A program made the position numbers and the translations under genes. The notes below the pieces were generated by a model. The model worked only from the letters and a program-made list of their open reading frames with translations. It was not told where the DNA came from and searched no databases. Shown one piece after another: positions 7,512 through 16,924 of a stretch of DNA of 64,000 nt. Origin of the DNA: Fontisubflavum oceani (lineage in GTDB: Bacteria > Pseudomonadota > Alphaproteobacteria > Rhodobacterales > Rhodobacteraceae); NCBI RefSeq assembly GCF_030407165.1, contig NZ_CP129111.1, positions 1,736,001 to 1,800,000 of the forward strand, read 5' to 3'. The first letter of the stretch is position 1; each line of letters opens with the position of its first letter.

Positions 7512-9847
7512 TCCGCCGTCAGGAGCGGCGGCTTTTTCTTCGGCGAGAGCCGCGGGCTGCCCGGCTCTTCGATCCTGAGATCGATCTCGCCATCTTTCAC
7601 CCCGACCTTCACATTGCCGCCTTTGGCGAGCTTGCCAAACAGCAACTCCTCGGCGAGCGGCTTCTTGATGTGCTCCTGGATCACCCGGCCAAGCGGACGG
7701 GCGCCCATCTTGTCGTCATACCCCTTATCGGCCAGCCATTCGGCGGCGGGCCGGGTCAGTTCGATGGTGACATTCCGGTCAAGCAACTGTGCCTCAAGCT
7801 GCAACACGAATTTCTCGACAACCTGCAGGATGATCTCTTTGCCAAGCGGCGCGAAGGAGATCACTGCATCCAGACGGTTGCGGAACTCGGGCGTGAAGGT
7901 GCGCTCAATCGCGGCGGTGTCTTCGCCCTCGCGACGGTCGCGGCCAAAACCGATTGCGGCTTTCGCCTGCTCCGTCGCGCCTGCGTTCGAGGTCATAATC
8001 AGGACCACATTGCGGAAATCCACCGACCGGCCATTGTGATCGGTCAGCGTGCCGTGATCCATGACCTGAAGCAGGATGTTGAACACATCCGGATGCGCTT
8101 TCTCGATTTCGTCGAGCAAGAGCACGCAATGCGGGTGCTGATCCACGCCATCGGTCAGAAGGCCGCCCTGGTCAAAACCGACATAGCCCGGAGGCGCGCC
8201 GATCAGGCGGGAAACCGCGTGTTTCTCCATATATTCCGACATGTCAAAGCGCAGCAGTTCCACACCAAGCGTATCGGCGAGCTGTTTCGCCACCTCGGTT
8301 TTGCCGACGCCGGTGGGGCCCGCAAAGAGGTAGTTGCCGATCGGCTTCTCTGGCTCGCGCAGGCCCGCACGGGCCAGTTTGATCGCGGAGGACAACGCTG
8401 TGATCGCCTTGTCCTGCCCGAACACCACGCGTTTCAGCGTCACTTCGAGATCCTTCAGCACCTCGGCATCGTCTTTCGAGACGTTTTTCGGCGGGATGCG
8501 GGCGATTTTGGCAACGACGGCCTCGATCTCTTTCGCGCCGATGGTTTTCCGGCGTTTGGATTCCGCCACCAGATGTTGCGCCGCACCCGCCTCGTCAATC
8601 ACGTCGATGGCTTTGTCCGGCAACTTCCGATCATTGATATAGCGTGCCGACAGCTCGACGGCGGTTTTGATCGCGTCATTGGTGTATTTGATGTCGTGAT
8701 GATCCTCGAAATAGGGCTTGAGACCCCGCAGGATTTTCACCGCATCTTCCACCGACGGTTCATTCACGTCGATTTTCTGGAACCGGCGGCTGAGCGCGCG
8801 GTCCTTCTCGAAATGCTGACGGAACTCTTTGTAGGTCGTCGACCCCATACAGCGCAGCTTGCCGCCTTGGAGGGCGGGTTTCAGCAGGTTGGAGGCATCC
8901 ATCGCGCCGCCAGAGGTCGCGCCCGCGCCGATCACGGTGTGGATTTCGTCGATGAAGAGCACCGCGTCCGGGTGATCTTCCAGCTCCGTCACCACGGCCT
9001 TCAGGCGTTCTTCGAAATCACCGCGATAGCGGGTGCCAGCCAGAAGGGCGCCCATATCCAGCGAATAGATCGTCGCGCCGGACAGCACTTCAGGCGTCTC
9101 GCCTGAAACGATTTTCCGGGCCAAGCCTTCGGCAATCGCCGTTTTGCCCACGCCGGGGTCGCCCACCAAGAGCGGGTTGTTCTTGCGGCGGCGGCAGAGC
9201 ACCTGGATGCAGCGTTCCACCTCGTGATCGCGCCCGATCAGCGGGTCCACGTCGCCTTTTTCGGATTTGGCATTCAGATCGACGCAGTATTTCGCCAGCG
9301 CCGATTCCTTTTGCTCCCCTTCACCCTCGCTGCCTTGGGGATTCTGCGCGCTTTCATCCTCCATATCGGAGGCGCCAGACACGGGCCGCGCTTCGCCGTA
9401 AGACGGGTCTTTGGCGACGCCATGGGCGATGAAATTCACCGCGTCATAGCGGGTCATATCCTGCTCTTGCAGGAAATAGGCGGCGTTCGACTCGCGCTCG
9501 GCAAAGATCGCGACCAACACATTGGCCCCGGTCACTTCGGTGCGGCCCGAGGATTGCACATGGATTGCGGCGCGTTGGATCACGCGTTGGAACGCGGCAG
9601 TGGGAACGGCTTCGGAGCCTTCCACATCGGTTTCCAGCGTCGAGAGATCCTCGTCGATGAAATTCACAAGCGTCTCGCGCAGCGCCTCGATATCGACGCT
9701 ACAGGCTTTCATGACTTTCGTGGCGTCCGGCTCGTCAAGCAACGCCAGCAAAAGATGTTCCAGGGTCGCCAATTCATGGCGGCGCGCGTTGGCCTGCGCC
9801 AGCGCTGCGTGAATGGCCTGCTCAAGGGTGTTCGAAAACGACGGCAC
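7508..9847 (-). CDS. clpA: ATP-dependent Clp protease ATP-binding subunit ClpA
   Basis: The 779-residue protein is full length for ClpA. It has the double Clp-N repeat (about 1-150), a first AAA+ module with Walker A GDPGVGKT near 228 and VLFIDEIHTVIGAG, and a second module with GPTGVGKT near 508 and VLLLDEIEKAHPD. The charged middle insertion is short, as in ClpA rather than ClpB. ClpA unfolds substrates for the ClpP peptidase in the cytosol. The start is GTG at 9847, preceded by AAGGAG at good spacing. No clpS gene is adjacent, although ClpS is the usual adaptor. An M23 peptidase gene follows with an ATGA overlap. Confidence 0.97.
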   Translation of the reverse strand: MPSFSNTLEQAIHAALAQANARRHELATLEHLLLALLDEPDATKVMKACSVDIEALRETLVNFIDEDLSTLETDVEGSEAVPTAAFQRVIQRAAIHVQSSGRTEVTGANVLVAIFAERESNAAYFLQEQDMTRYDAVNFIAHGVAKDPSYGEARPVSGASDMEDESAQNPQGSEGEGEQKESALAKYCVDLNAKSEKGDVDPLIGRDHEVERCIQVLCRRRKNNPLLVGDPGVGKTAIAEGLARKIVSGETPEVLSGATIYSLDMGALLAGTRYRGDFEERLKAVVTELEDHPDAVLFIDEIHTVIGAGATSGGAMDASNLLKPALQGGKLRCMGSTTYKEFRQHFEKDRALSRRFQKIDVNEPSVEDAVKILRGLKPYFEDHHDIKYTNDAIKTAVELSARYINDRKLPDKAIDVIDEAGAAQHLVAESKRRKTIGAKEIEAVVAKIARIPPKNVSKDDAEVLKDLEVTLKRVVFGQDKAITALSSAIKLARAGLREPEKPIGNYLFAGPTGVGKTEVAKQLADTLGVELLRFDMSEYMEKHAVSRLIGAPPGYVGFDQGGLLTDGVDQHPHCVLLLDEIEKAHPDVFNILLQVMDHGTLTDHNGRSVDFRNVVLIMTSNAGATEQAKAAIGFGRDRREGEDTAAIERTFTPEFRNRLDAVISFAPLGKEIILQVVEKFVLQLEAQLLDRNVTIELTRPAAEWLADKGYDDKMGARPLGRVIQEHIKKPLAEELLFGKLAKGGNVKVGVKDGEIDLRIEEPGSPRLSPKKKPPLLTAE

Positions 9848-10055
9848 GTGGGGTGCTCCTTTTCATATGCAGCGGGTTTTCGGGGAAGCTGCCCGCTGAC
9901 GATGGCCTCATGTTATTAAGCTTCGGTTTTTGCGCCCGGGTTTCAAGGCAAAACTGATCAAATAATTCGTAACATGGCTGTAACCGGGTACCTCGGCCCC
10001 TTTTTTCTATGGCTGTTGTTGCCGTGCCCAGTTTTCGGGCGATTTGACATGTGTC
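9848..10055. other. intergenic region between gloB and clpA
   Basis: About 200 bases carry no recognisable gene. The part next to clpA contains its ribosome binding site (AAGGAG on the minus strand). AT-richer sequence around 9900-9990 (reverse-strand CTTGAA and TTAATA elements) could hold the clpA promoter, but no box pair with correct spacing is convincing. Confidence 0.4.
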
Positions 10056-10829
10056 TCAGAACCGATCCTTCCGCGCCCGGATTTCGGTGAAAACATCGAC
10101 ATCAGCGGCGCCGGATATGCCGATCGCGGTTTTCACCTCGTCGAGATGGGCGCGCAGAAACGGGTTGGTGGCCAGTTCATCGGCCAGGCTGCTTGGAACG
10201 GTTGGGGTGTTTGCCGCGCGGGCGGTCTCGATCTGCTGGACCCGAGAGATAAGGTCGGCGTTCTCAGGTTCAATGGTCAGCGCGAATTTCGCGTTTGCGG
10301 CGGTGTATTCATGGCCGGAGCAGACCAAGGTGTCGGGCGGCAGCGCGGCGAGCTTCTGCAAGCTCTCCCACATCTGCGCCGGGCTGCCCTCAAACAGCCG
10401 GCCGCAGCCAAGCGCCATCAGGCTATCGGCGGTAAACACCGCCTTGGCTGCGGGAAAGTGAAACGCGATATGGCCGACCGTGTGGCCGGAGACGTCGATG
10501 ACGGTGCCCGTCAGATCGCCAATTATGACCTCATCGCCCTCCGCCACTTGGTGATCCAGCGGCGGCAAGCGCTCAGCATCCGCCGCCGCGCCCCAAACCT
10601 GCGCGCCGGTGGCGGCGCGCAACTCGGCCAACCCTTCGACATGATCCCAATGGTGATGGGTTAGGAGAATGTCGCTTAAGGTCCACCCGCGTGTTTGCAG
10701 TTCCGCGAGAATCGGCGCGGCCTCGGGCGCATCGATCAAAGCCGTTCGGCCACTGGCCGGATCATGCAACAAAAACGCATAATTGTCGCTGAGACAGGGA
10801 ATGGTCACGATCTGGGCGGTCTGGGCCAT
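10056..10829 (-). CDS. gloB: hydroxyacylglutathione hydrolase (glyoxalase II)
   Basis: Starting at the ATG at 10829, the 257-residue protein is a metallo-beta-lactamase-fold hydrolase with THHHWDH at residues 57-63 (the HxHxDH metal motif), SGHTVGHIAFHFP, VFTADSLMALGCGRLFEG and the C-terminal CSGHEYTAANAKFA. That combination is specific for glyoxalase II, which hydrolyses S-lactoylglutathione to lactate and glutathione. Upstream in-frame extension to 11009 is not family-like, so the ATG at 10829 is preferred. It diverges from the methyltransferase gene at 10893. Confidence 0.93.
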   Translation of the reverse strand: MAQTAQIVTIPCLSDNYAFLLHDPASGRTALIDAPEAAPILAELQTRGWTLSDILLTHHHWDHVEGLAELRAATGAQVWGAAADAERLPPLDHQVAEGDEVIIGDLTGTVIDVSGHTVGHIAFHFPAAKAVFTADSLMALGCGRLFEGSPAQMWESLQKLAALPPDTLVCSGHEYTAANAKFALTIEPENADLISRVQQIETARAANTPTVPSSLADELATNPFLRAHLDEVKTAIGISGAADVDVFTEIRARKDRF

Positions 10830-10892
10830 GGTAATCTCCGACGCTGCGGCTAAGGTGCCTGTGCAGCGTCGCCTACGGCCAAGGGGTTTGCA

Positions 10893-11669
10893 ATGCATCT
10901 CGATGTTCTGGACCTGCGCCAGTTCTACTACCGGACCCGTTTGGGTCGGATCGCGCAGAAAGCCGTGCGCGATCAGGTGGAGGCGCTTTGGCCTGAGGCC
11001 AAGGGGCAAACCGTGGTGGGGTTCGGCTTTGCCGTACCGCTTCTACGCCCGTATCTGGCCGATGCGCGCCGGGTGATCGGCTTGATGCCGGCAGAGCAGG
11101 GGGTCATGCCCTGGCCCGCCGGGCTCGATAACGTCTCCGTCCTTTGCCGCGAGGGGCACTGGCCGATTGAAACCGGCTTTGCCGACCGAATTGTCTGTTT
11201 GCATGGGCTTGAGACCTCGGAACATCCGGCCTCCGTCTTGGAGGAATGCTCGCGTGTATTGGGGCCTGGCGGGCGGGCGCTTTTTATCGTGCCGAACCGG
11301 TCCGGCATGTGGGCGCGGCGCGATGTGACCCCGTTTGGCTTTGGCCGCCCCTATTCGCTTGGCCAGTTAGAGGCGCAGTTGAAGCGCCATGATTTCGTCC
11401 CCGAGCGTCATGCCGCCGCTCTTTTCGCGCCGCCCAGCAATCGCCGTGCGTGGCTGAAGAGCGCCGAGATGGTCGAAAAGCTCGGTCGCAAACTCTCCTC
11501 CTATTACGCGGGCGGGGTGATCTTGGTCGAAGCCTCGAAGCAAGTCTATCAGCCGACGCGGCCCGGGCTGGCGGAACGGGTGCGGCGGCCGCTGCGGGTC
11601 TTGGATGGTGTACCGCAGCCCGCGGGCCTGTCGGGGCACAGCGCATCAACGACTGTTCAGAATCGCTGA
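10893..11669 (+). CDS. class I SAM-dependent methyltransferase
   Basis: The 258-residue protein has a class I methyltransferase layout: motif I region TVVGFGFAVPLLRPYL (degenerate glycine loop), FADRIVCLHGLETSEHP (motif IV region) and LEECSRVLGPGGRALFIVPNR, the post-motif strand typical of methyltransferase type 11. The substrate is unknown. It lies head-to-head with gloB, an arrangement I recall as common in Rhodobacterales, with a 63-base shared promoter gap. The last 20 residues are low complexity and unremarkable. Confidence 0.8.
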   Translation: MHLDVLDLRQFYYRTRLGRIAQKAVRDQVEALWPEAKGQTVVGFGFAVPLLRPYLADARRVIGLMPAEQGVMPWPAGLDNVSVLCREGHWPIETGFADRIVCLHGLETSEHPASVLEECSRVLGPGGRALFIVPNRSGMWARRDVTPFGFGRPYSLGQLEAQLKRHDFVPERHAAALFAPPSNRRAWLKSAEMVEKLGRKLSSYYAGGVILVEASKQVYQPTRPGLAERVRRPLRVLDGVPQPAGLSGHSASTTVQNR

Positions 11670-11785
11670 TTTCGCGATAGAAATTGCCTATCTTGGGAAG
11701 CTTCAAAGCGTCGCAGTTTTCCACCCCATGGTCAAAGCCTTGAAAACTAAGGAAATGGCTGCATTTTGCCGGTTTGTCGTGGCGG

Positions 11786-11813
11786 TTGCAGCAATCCAAC
11801 CCCTCTGTTAGAT
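11786..11813 (+). promoter_or_regulatory. candidate promoter of the atpHAGDC operon
   Basis: TTGCAG at 11786-11791 and TTAGAT at 11808-11813 are separated by 16 bases and lie about 100 bases before the atpH start, in a stretch with no other gene. Both hexamers match the sigma-70 consensus at four of six positions. This is the best pair in the gap from 11670 to 11916. Confidence 0.45.
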
Positions 11814-11916
11814 CAGGCGCGATTTTGGGGAAACGGCGGGGGCCCACCCTGCACGTATGCGAACTGCCCGGGCGCGACCCTCGCGCGGCCTGGGCCAAAA
11901 TACTGAAAGGGTGGAC

Positions 11917-12477
11917 GTGTCCGAACCTGCTTCGATTTCGACCGGCATTGCCGCGCGCTACGCGACCGCAATGTTTGAACTGGCCACCGAAGCGAAAGCG
12001 CTCGACGCGCTCGAGGCCGATGTTTTCGCCCTTGAAGCCGCCTTGGCCGATAGCGCCGATCTGAGCGACCTGATCACCTCTCCGATTTACAGCCGCGATG
12101 AGACCGAAGCCGCGATTGGCGCGGTCGCCGCCGCGATGGGCCTGAATGACATGACCGGCAACACGCTGCGCCTGATGGCTGCAAAGCGTCGCTTGTTTGT
12201 TGTCCCGGCGCTGCTCCGCGCCCTGCGCGCGCAGATTGCCGAGCATAAAGGCGAAGTGACCGCCGATGTGATCTCGGCCAAAGCGCTGACCAAAACCCAA
12301 TCGGACAAGCTGGCCAAAGCGCTGAAAGCATCCGTAGGCAAAGATGTGAACCTGAATGCGACCGTCGATGAAAGCCTCATCGGCGGTCTTGTTATCAAAG
12401 TTGGCTCGAAAATGATCGACAGCTCGATCCGCTCGAAGCTCAACGCCCTCCAGAACACTATGAAAGAGGTCGGATAA
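11917..12477 (+). CDS. atpH: F1 ATP synthase subunit delta
   Basis: This 186-residue protein is the delta (OSCP) stalk subunit linking F1 to the peripheral stalk of F0. It shows ISTGIAARYATAMFELA at the N-terminus and the typical C-terminal VDESLIGGLVIKVGSKMIDS with the closing small-residue segment. The start is taken as GTG 11917 (V-S-E-P-A-S-I) because GAAAGG sits six bases upstream. A longer frame upstream is not family-like. It is the first gene of the F1 operon, its stop directly abutting the atpA ATG. Confidence 0.95.
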   Translation: MSEPASISTGIAARYATAMFELATEAKALDALEADVFALEAALADSADLSDLITSPIYSRDETEAAIGAVAAAMGLNDMTGNTLRLMAAKRRLFVVPALLRALRAQIAEHKGEVTADVISAKALTKTQSDKLAKALKASVGKDVNLNATVDESLIGGLVIKVGSKMIDSSIRSKLNALQNTMKEVG

Positions 12478-14016
12478 ATGGCGATCCAAGCAGCAGAGAT
12501 TTCTGCGATCCTGAAAGAACAGATCAAGAGTTTCGGTCAGGACGCCGAAGTTGCCGAAGTCGGCCGCGTGTTGTCCGTTGGTGACGGGATCGCCCGGGTT
12601 TACGGCCTCGACAATGTGCAGGCCGGTGAGATGGTCGAATTCCCTGGTGGTATTCAGGGCATGGCGCTGAACCTCGAAGCCGACAATGTGGGCGTCGTGA
12701 TTTTCGGCTCCGACCGCGACATTAAAGAAGGTGACACCGTCAAGCGCACCAACTCCATCGTGGACGTGCCCGCAGGCGAGGGCCTTCTGGGCCGCGTTGT
12801 GGACGGTCTGGGCAACCCGCTCGACGGCAAAGGCGCTGTTGACGCGGCTGAGCGCCGTGTGGCGGATGTGAAAGCGCCGGGCATTATCCCGCGTAAGTCG
12901 GTGCATGAGCCGATGGCCACCGGCCTGAAAGCCATTGACGCGATGATCCCGATTGGTCGTGGTCAGCGCGAACTGATCATTGGTGACCGTCAGACCGGCA
13001 AAACCGCCGTCGCGCTCGACACGATCCTGAATCAGAAAGCCTATAACGACGCCGCGGGCGATGATGAGAGCAAGAAGCTCTACTGCGTCTACGTCGCCGT
13101 GGGGCAGAAGCGCTCCACTGTGGCGCAGCTGGTGAAAAAGCTGGAAGAGACCGGCGCGATTGAATACTCGATCGTCGTGGCTGCCACCGCGTCGGACCCT
13201 GCGCCGATGCAGTTCCTGGCACCTTACGCTGCGACCGCCATGGCGGAATACTTCCGCGACAATGGCAAGCACGCGCTGATCATCTATGATGACCTGTCGA
13301 AACAGGCTGTGTCGTATCGTCAGATGTCGCTCTTGCTGCGCCGTCCGCCGGGCCGGGAAGCTTATCCGGGCGACGTGTTCTATCTGCACTCCCGCCTGCT
13401 GGAGCGGTCGGCCAAGCTGAACGAAGATCATGGTGCTGGCTCGTTGACCGCGCTGCCGATCATCGAAACCCAAGGCGGCGACGTGTCGGCCTTTATTCCG
13501 ACCAACGTGATCTCGATCACCGATGGCCAGATATTCCTCGAAACCGAGTTGTTCTTCCAAGGCATCCGCCCCGCTGTGAACACCGGTCTGTCGGTGTCGC
13601 GCGTGGGCTCCTCGGCCCAAACCAATGCGATGAAATCGGTCGCGGGTCCGGTGAAACTGGAACTGGCGCAGTATCGCGAAATGGCCGCCTTTGCGCAGTT
13701 CGGTTCCGACCTCGACGCATCGACGCAGCGCTTGCTGAACCGCGGCGCACGCCTGACCGAGCTGATGAAACAGCCGCAGTATTCGCCGCTGACCAATGCC
13801 GAAATCGTCTGCGTGATCTTCGCAGGCACCCAAGGCTACCTGGACAATATCGGCACGCGCGATGTGGGCCGGTTTGAGCAAGGTCTGTTGACCCATCTGC
13901 GCTCCAAGCATGGCGATCTTTTGGATTACCTGACCAAGGAAGACCCGAAAATCAAAGGCGAAGCCGAGGATAAAATCCGCGCCGCGCTGGACGAATACGC
14001 CGCCGACTTCGCATAA
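12478..14016 (+). CDS. atpA: F1 ATP synthase subunit alpha
   Basis: The 512-residue protein is the standard alpha subunit, which carries the non-catalytic nucleotide site of F1. Walker A GDRQTGKT is at residues 169-176, preceded by AIDAMIPIGRGQRELIIG. SYRQMSLLLRRPPGREAYPGDVFYLHSRLLERSAK and PAVNTGLSVSRVGSSAQ are unmistakable alpha signatures. The ATG follows the atpH stop without a gap. It is intact and of normal length. Confidence 0.98.
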   Translation: MAIQAAEISAILKEQIKSFGQDAEVAEVGRVLSVGDGIARVYGLDNVQAGEMVEFPGGIQGMALNLEADNVGVVIFGSDRDIKEGDTVKRTNSIVDVPAGEGLLGRVVDGLGNPLDGKGAVDAAERRVADVKAPGIIPRKSVHEPMATGLKAIDAMIPIGRGQRELIIGDRQTGKTAVALDTILNQKAYNDAAGDDESKKLYCVYVAVGQKRSTVAQLVKKLEETGAIEYSIVVAATASDPAPMQFLAPYAATAMAEYFRDNGKHALIIYDDLSKQAVSYRQMSLLLRRPPGREAYPGDVFYLHSRLLERSAKLNEDHGAGSLTALPIIETQGGDVSAFIPTNVISITDGQIFLETELFFQGIRPAVNTGLSVSRVGSSAQTNAMKSVAGPVKLELAQYREMAAFAQFGSDLDASTQRLLNRGARLTELMKQPQYSPLTNAEIVCVIFAGTQGYLDNIGTRDVGRFEQGLLTHLRSKHGDLLDYLTKEDPKIKGEAEDKIRAALDEYAADFA

Positions 14017-14028
14017 GGGGACGGGTTC

Positions 14029-14905
14029 ATGCCAAGTCTCAAGGACCTAAAAAACAGGATCGAGGCGGTCAAATCGACCCGCAAGATCACCAAGGCGATG
14101 CAGATGGTCGCCGCCGCCAAGCTGCGCCGGGCGCAAGAGGCGGCGGAGATGGCGCGTCCGTATGCCGAGAAGATGAATGACGTGATGGGCGGCCTTGCGG
14201 CCTCAGTCGGCAATGCCGAGGGCGCGCCGCGTCTTCTGGCGGGCACCGGCGGCGATCAAACCCATCTTCTGGTGGTAATGACCTCCGAACGCGGCCTCTG
14301 CGGTGGCTTTAACTCGTCGATTGTGCGGCTGGCCCGCGCCAAGATCGAAGAGCTCTTGAGCGCGAACAAGACGGTGAAGATCATCACCGTTGGCAAGAAA
14401 GGCCGCGAGCAACTGGAAGCGGGACTACCAGGATCATATGATCCATCACGTGGACCTGACCGAAGTAAAGCGCGTGGGCTATGCCAATGCGGCCGACATC
14501 GCATCTGATATTCTCGGCCGCTTCGATGCGGATGAGTTCGACGTCGCGACCATCTTCTTCAGCCGCTTCCAGTCGGTGATCAGCCAAGTGCCGACCGCGC
14601 AGCAGGTGATCCCGGCTGTGTTCGAGGCCAGCGAAGATGACAGCGCATCGACACTTTACGACTACGAGCCCTCGGAAGAAGCCATCCTGGAAGACCTCTT
14701 GCCGCGTGGCGTCGCCACCCAGGTCTTCACCGCGCTTCTGGAAAATGCCGCCTCGGAGCAGGGCGCGCGGATGTCCGCGATGGACAACGCCACCCGCAAC
14801 GCAGGCGAGATGATCGATAAACTGACGATCCAGTTTAACCGCTCGCGTCAGGCGGTCATCACCAACGAGCTGATTGAAATCATTTCGGGCGCCGAGGCGC
14901 TCTAA
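14029..14905 (+). CDS. atpG: F1 ATP synthase subunit gamma, interrupted by an apparent 1-base insertion
   Basis: The N-terminal half (MPSLKDLKNRIEAVKSTRKI, then TSERGLCGGFNSSIV) and the C-terminal half (YQDHMIHHVDLTEVK to FNRSRQAVITNELIEIISGAEAL) are both perfect gamma-subunit sequence but lie in different frames. The switch falls at CAACTGGAAGCGG around 14413-14419. Removing one G of the pair 14415-14416 gives REQLKRDYQDHMIHHVD and a 291-residue protein, the family's normal length. Gamma is the rotating central shaft of F1 and the genes on both sides are intact, so a consensus error is far likelier than a true null. As written, translation stops early at 14508. Confidence 0.93.
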
Positions 14906-14925
14906 AGACAACCCGGAGAAACCAC

Positions 14926-16350
14926 ATGGCAAACGCAAAAGGCAAAGTGACCCAGGTCATCGGCGCCGTCGTGGACGTGCAGTTCGAAGATCACCTGCCG
15001 GAGATCTTGAACGCGTTGAACACCGACAACAATGGCAAAACCCTGGTCCTCGAAGTGGCCCAGCATCTGGGTGAAAACACAGTCCGCGCCATCGCGATGG
15101 ACGCCACCGAAGGCTTGGTGCGCGGTCAAGAAGTGTCTGACACCGCTGGCCCGATCTCCGTGCCTGTCGGCGACGCGACGCTTGGCCGGATCATGAACGT
15201 CGTTGGCGACCCGGTTGATGAAAAAGGCCCGATTGGCGCCGATCAGCATCGCTCGATCCACGCCGATGCACCTGAATTTGCCGAGCAATCCACCGCGTCG
15301 GAAATCCTCGTGACCGGCATCAAGGTGATCGACCTTCTCGCCCCTTACGCCAAGGGTGGTAAAATCGGCCTCTTCGGCGGTGCCGGTGTGGGCAAGACGG
15401 TTCTCATCCAGGAACTGATCAACAACATCGCCAAGGTTCACTCGGGCTACTCGGTGTTCGCCGGTGTCGGCGAACGGACCCGTGAGGGCAACGACCTTTA
15501 CTACGAATTCATCGAATCCGGCGTGATCGACGCAGATGACCTGACCAAGTCGAAAGTGGCCTTGGTTTACGGTCAGATGAACGAGCCTCCGGGCGCGCGG
15601 ATGCGGGTGGCTCTGTCGGGTCTGACGATGGCGGAAAGCTTCCGTGACCAGTCCGGGACCGACGTTTTGTTCTTCGTCGACAACATCTTCCGCTTCACCC
15701 AAGCAGGTTCCGAGGTGTCGGCGCTTCTGGGCCGTATCCCCTCCGCTGTGGGCTATCAGCCGACACTGGCCACCGATATGGGCTCGATGCAGGAACGCAT
15801 CACCTCGACCAAGAACGGCTCGATCACTTCGGTGCAAGCGATCTACGTGCCTGCGGATGACTTGACCGACCCCGCGCCGGCCACCTCGTTTGCGCACCTC
15901 GACGCGACGACCGTTCTGTCCCGTGCGATTTCGGAGCTCGGCATCTACCCGGCTGTGGACCCGCTCGACTCGACCTCGCGGCTGATGGACCCCGCCGTTG
16001 TTGGCGAGGAGCACTACAGCGTGGCCTTCGACGTCCAGGGTATCCTGCAGCGCTACAAGTCGCTGCAAGACATCATCGCCATTCTCGGCATGGATGAACT
16101 CTCCGAAGAGGACAAACTGACCGTGGCCCGCGCCCGGAAAATTCAGCGTTTCCTCTCGCAGCCCTTTGACGTGGCGAAAGTCTTCACCGGCTCCGACGGT
16201 GTGCAGGTGCCGCTGGAAGAGACCATCGCGTCCTTCAAGGCTGTGGTTGCTGGCGAGTATGATCACCTGCCCGAGGCGGCCTTCTACATGGTTGGCGGCA
16301 TCGATGAAGTGGTCGCCAAGGCCGAACGGATGGCCGCAGAAGCCGCGTAA
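14926..16350 (+). CDS. atpD: F1 ATP synthase subunit beta
   Basis: The 474-residue catalytic beta subunit carries Walker A GGAGVGKT at about residues 151-158, the GERTREGNDLYYE segment with the catalytic glutamate, VALVYGQMNEPPGARMRVAL, and the DELSEEDKLTV DELSEED element. An AACCCGGAGAAACC ribosome binding region precedes the ATG. Length and sequence are normal. Fourth gene of atpHAGDC. Confidence 0.98.
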   Translation: MANAKGKVTQVIGAVVDVQFEDHLPEILNALNTDNNGKTLVLEVAQHLGENTVRAIAMDATEGLVRGQEVSDTAGPISVPVGDATLGRIMNVVGDPVDEKGPIGADQHRSIHADAPEFAEQSTASEILVTGIKVIDLLAPYAKGGKIGLFGGAGVGKTVLIQELINNIAKVHSGYSVFAGVGERTREGNDLYYEFIESGVIDADDLTKSKVALVYGQMNEPPGARMRVALSGLTMAESFRDQSGTDVLFFVDNIFRFTQAGSEVSALLGRIPSAVGYQPTLATDMGSMQERITSTKNGSITSVQAIYVPADDLTDPAPATSFAHLDATTVLSRAISELGIYPAVDPLDSTSRLMDPAVVGEEHYSVAFDVQGILQRYKSLQDIIAILGMDELSEEDKLTVARARKIQRFLSQPFDVAKVFTGSDGVQVPLEETIASFKAVVAGEYDHLPEAAFYMVGGIDEVVAKAERMAAEAA

Positions 16351-16362
16351 GGAGGGGCCACG

Positions 16363-16776
16363 ATGGCCGATATGATGCAATTCGATATGGTGTCGCCCGA
16401 GCGCCGTTTGGCCTCGGTTCAGGCCAAGTCCGTGCAAATCCCTGGCGTTGACGGGGATATGACGGCGATGCCCGATCATGCGCCGATGATCACCACCTTG
16501 CGCCCCGGCGTTCTGAGCGTGGAGACGGCAACCGGCGAGACGATGGATTACATCGTGGTTGGCGGTTTCGCCGATGTCTCCGGCGCTGCGACGACGGTCC
16601 TCGCGGAACGTGCGCTGCCGAAAGACGAGGTGACTGCAGAGATGCTCGACGGCTTTATTGCAGAGGCCCGGGAGGCCCACGCAAAGGCCAGCGACACCCA
16701 GGTGCATGGCGTGGCCGACGCCTCGGCCAAGCTGCTGGCAGATATGGAAGCGCTCAGAGGGCACATCAACCTCTGA
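16363..16776 (+). CDS. atpC: F1 ATP synthase subunit epsilon
   Basis: The 137-residue protein has the epsilon beta-sandwich (MQFDMVSPERRLASVQAKSVQIPGVDGDMTAMPDHAPMITTLRPG) and a helical C-terminal part, matching alphaproteobacterial AtpC. GGAGG lies just before its ATG. It closes the F1 operon and is followed by a strong terminator. No F0 genes occur in the window, as expected for alphaproteobacteria, where F0 is encoded elsewhere. Confidence 0.95.
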   Translation: MADMMQFDMVSPERRLASVQAKSVQIPGVDGDMTAMPDHAPMITTLRPGVLSVETATGETMDYIVVGGFADVSGAATTVLAERALPKDEVTAEMLDGFIAEAREAHAKASDTQVHGVADASAKLLADMEALRGHINL

Positions 16777-16799
16777 GCCATGCGTCTTGGAAACGAAAG

Positions 16800-16834
16800 C
16801 CGCCGCCAAGGTTCGTCCCTGGCGGCGGTTTTTT
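16800..16834 (+). terminator. rho-independent terminator of the atp operon
   Basis: CCGCCGCCA at 16800-16808 pairs perfectly with TGGCGGCGG at 16820-16828 across an 11-base loop, followed directly by TTTTTT at 16829-16834. It starts 24 bases after the atpC stop. Confidence 0.95.
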
Positions 16835-16924
16835 CATGTCTTGGCCGAGCTCACCTTGATCAAGACCCGGTCTATTCTGTCCCGCGTGGGGCGGGTCGAT
16901 GACGTGTGCCCTGACCACATTGCC

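Noticed and set aside
11284..13911. Very long open frame on the minus strand opposite atpH and atpA
   Set aside because: It is a product of the strong GC-rich third-position bias of atpA. It has no family resemblance and its composition is histidine/arginine-rich antisense.
14902..16809. Long minus-strand open frame opposite atpD and atpC
   Set aside because: Same antisense codon-bias effect; no start signal or domain.
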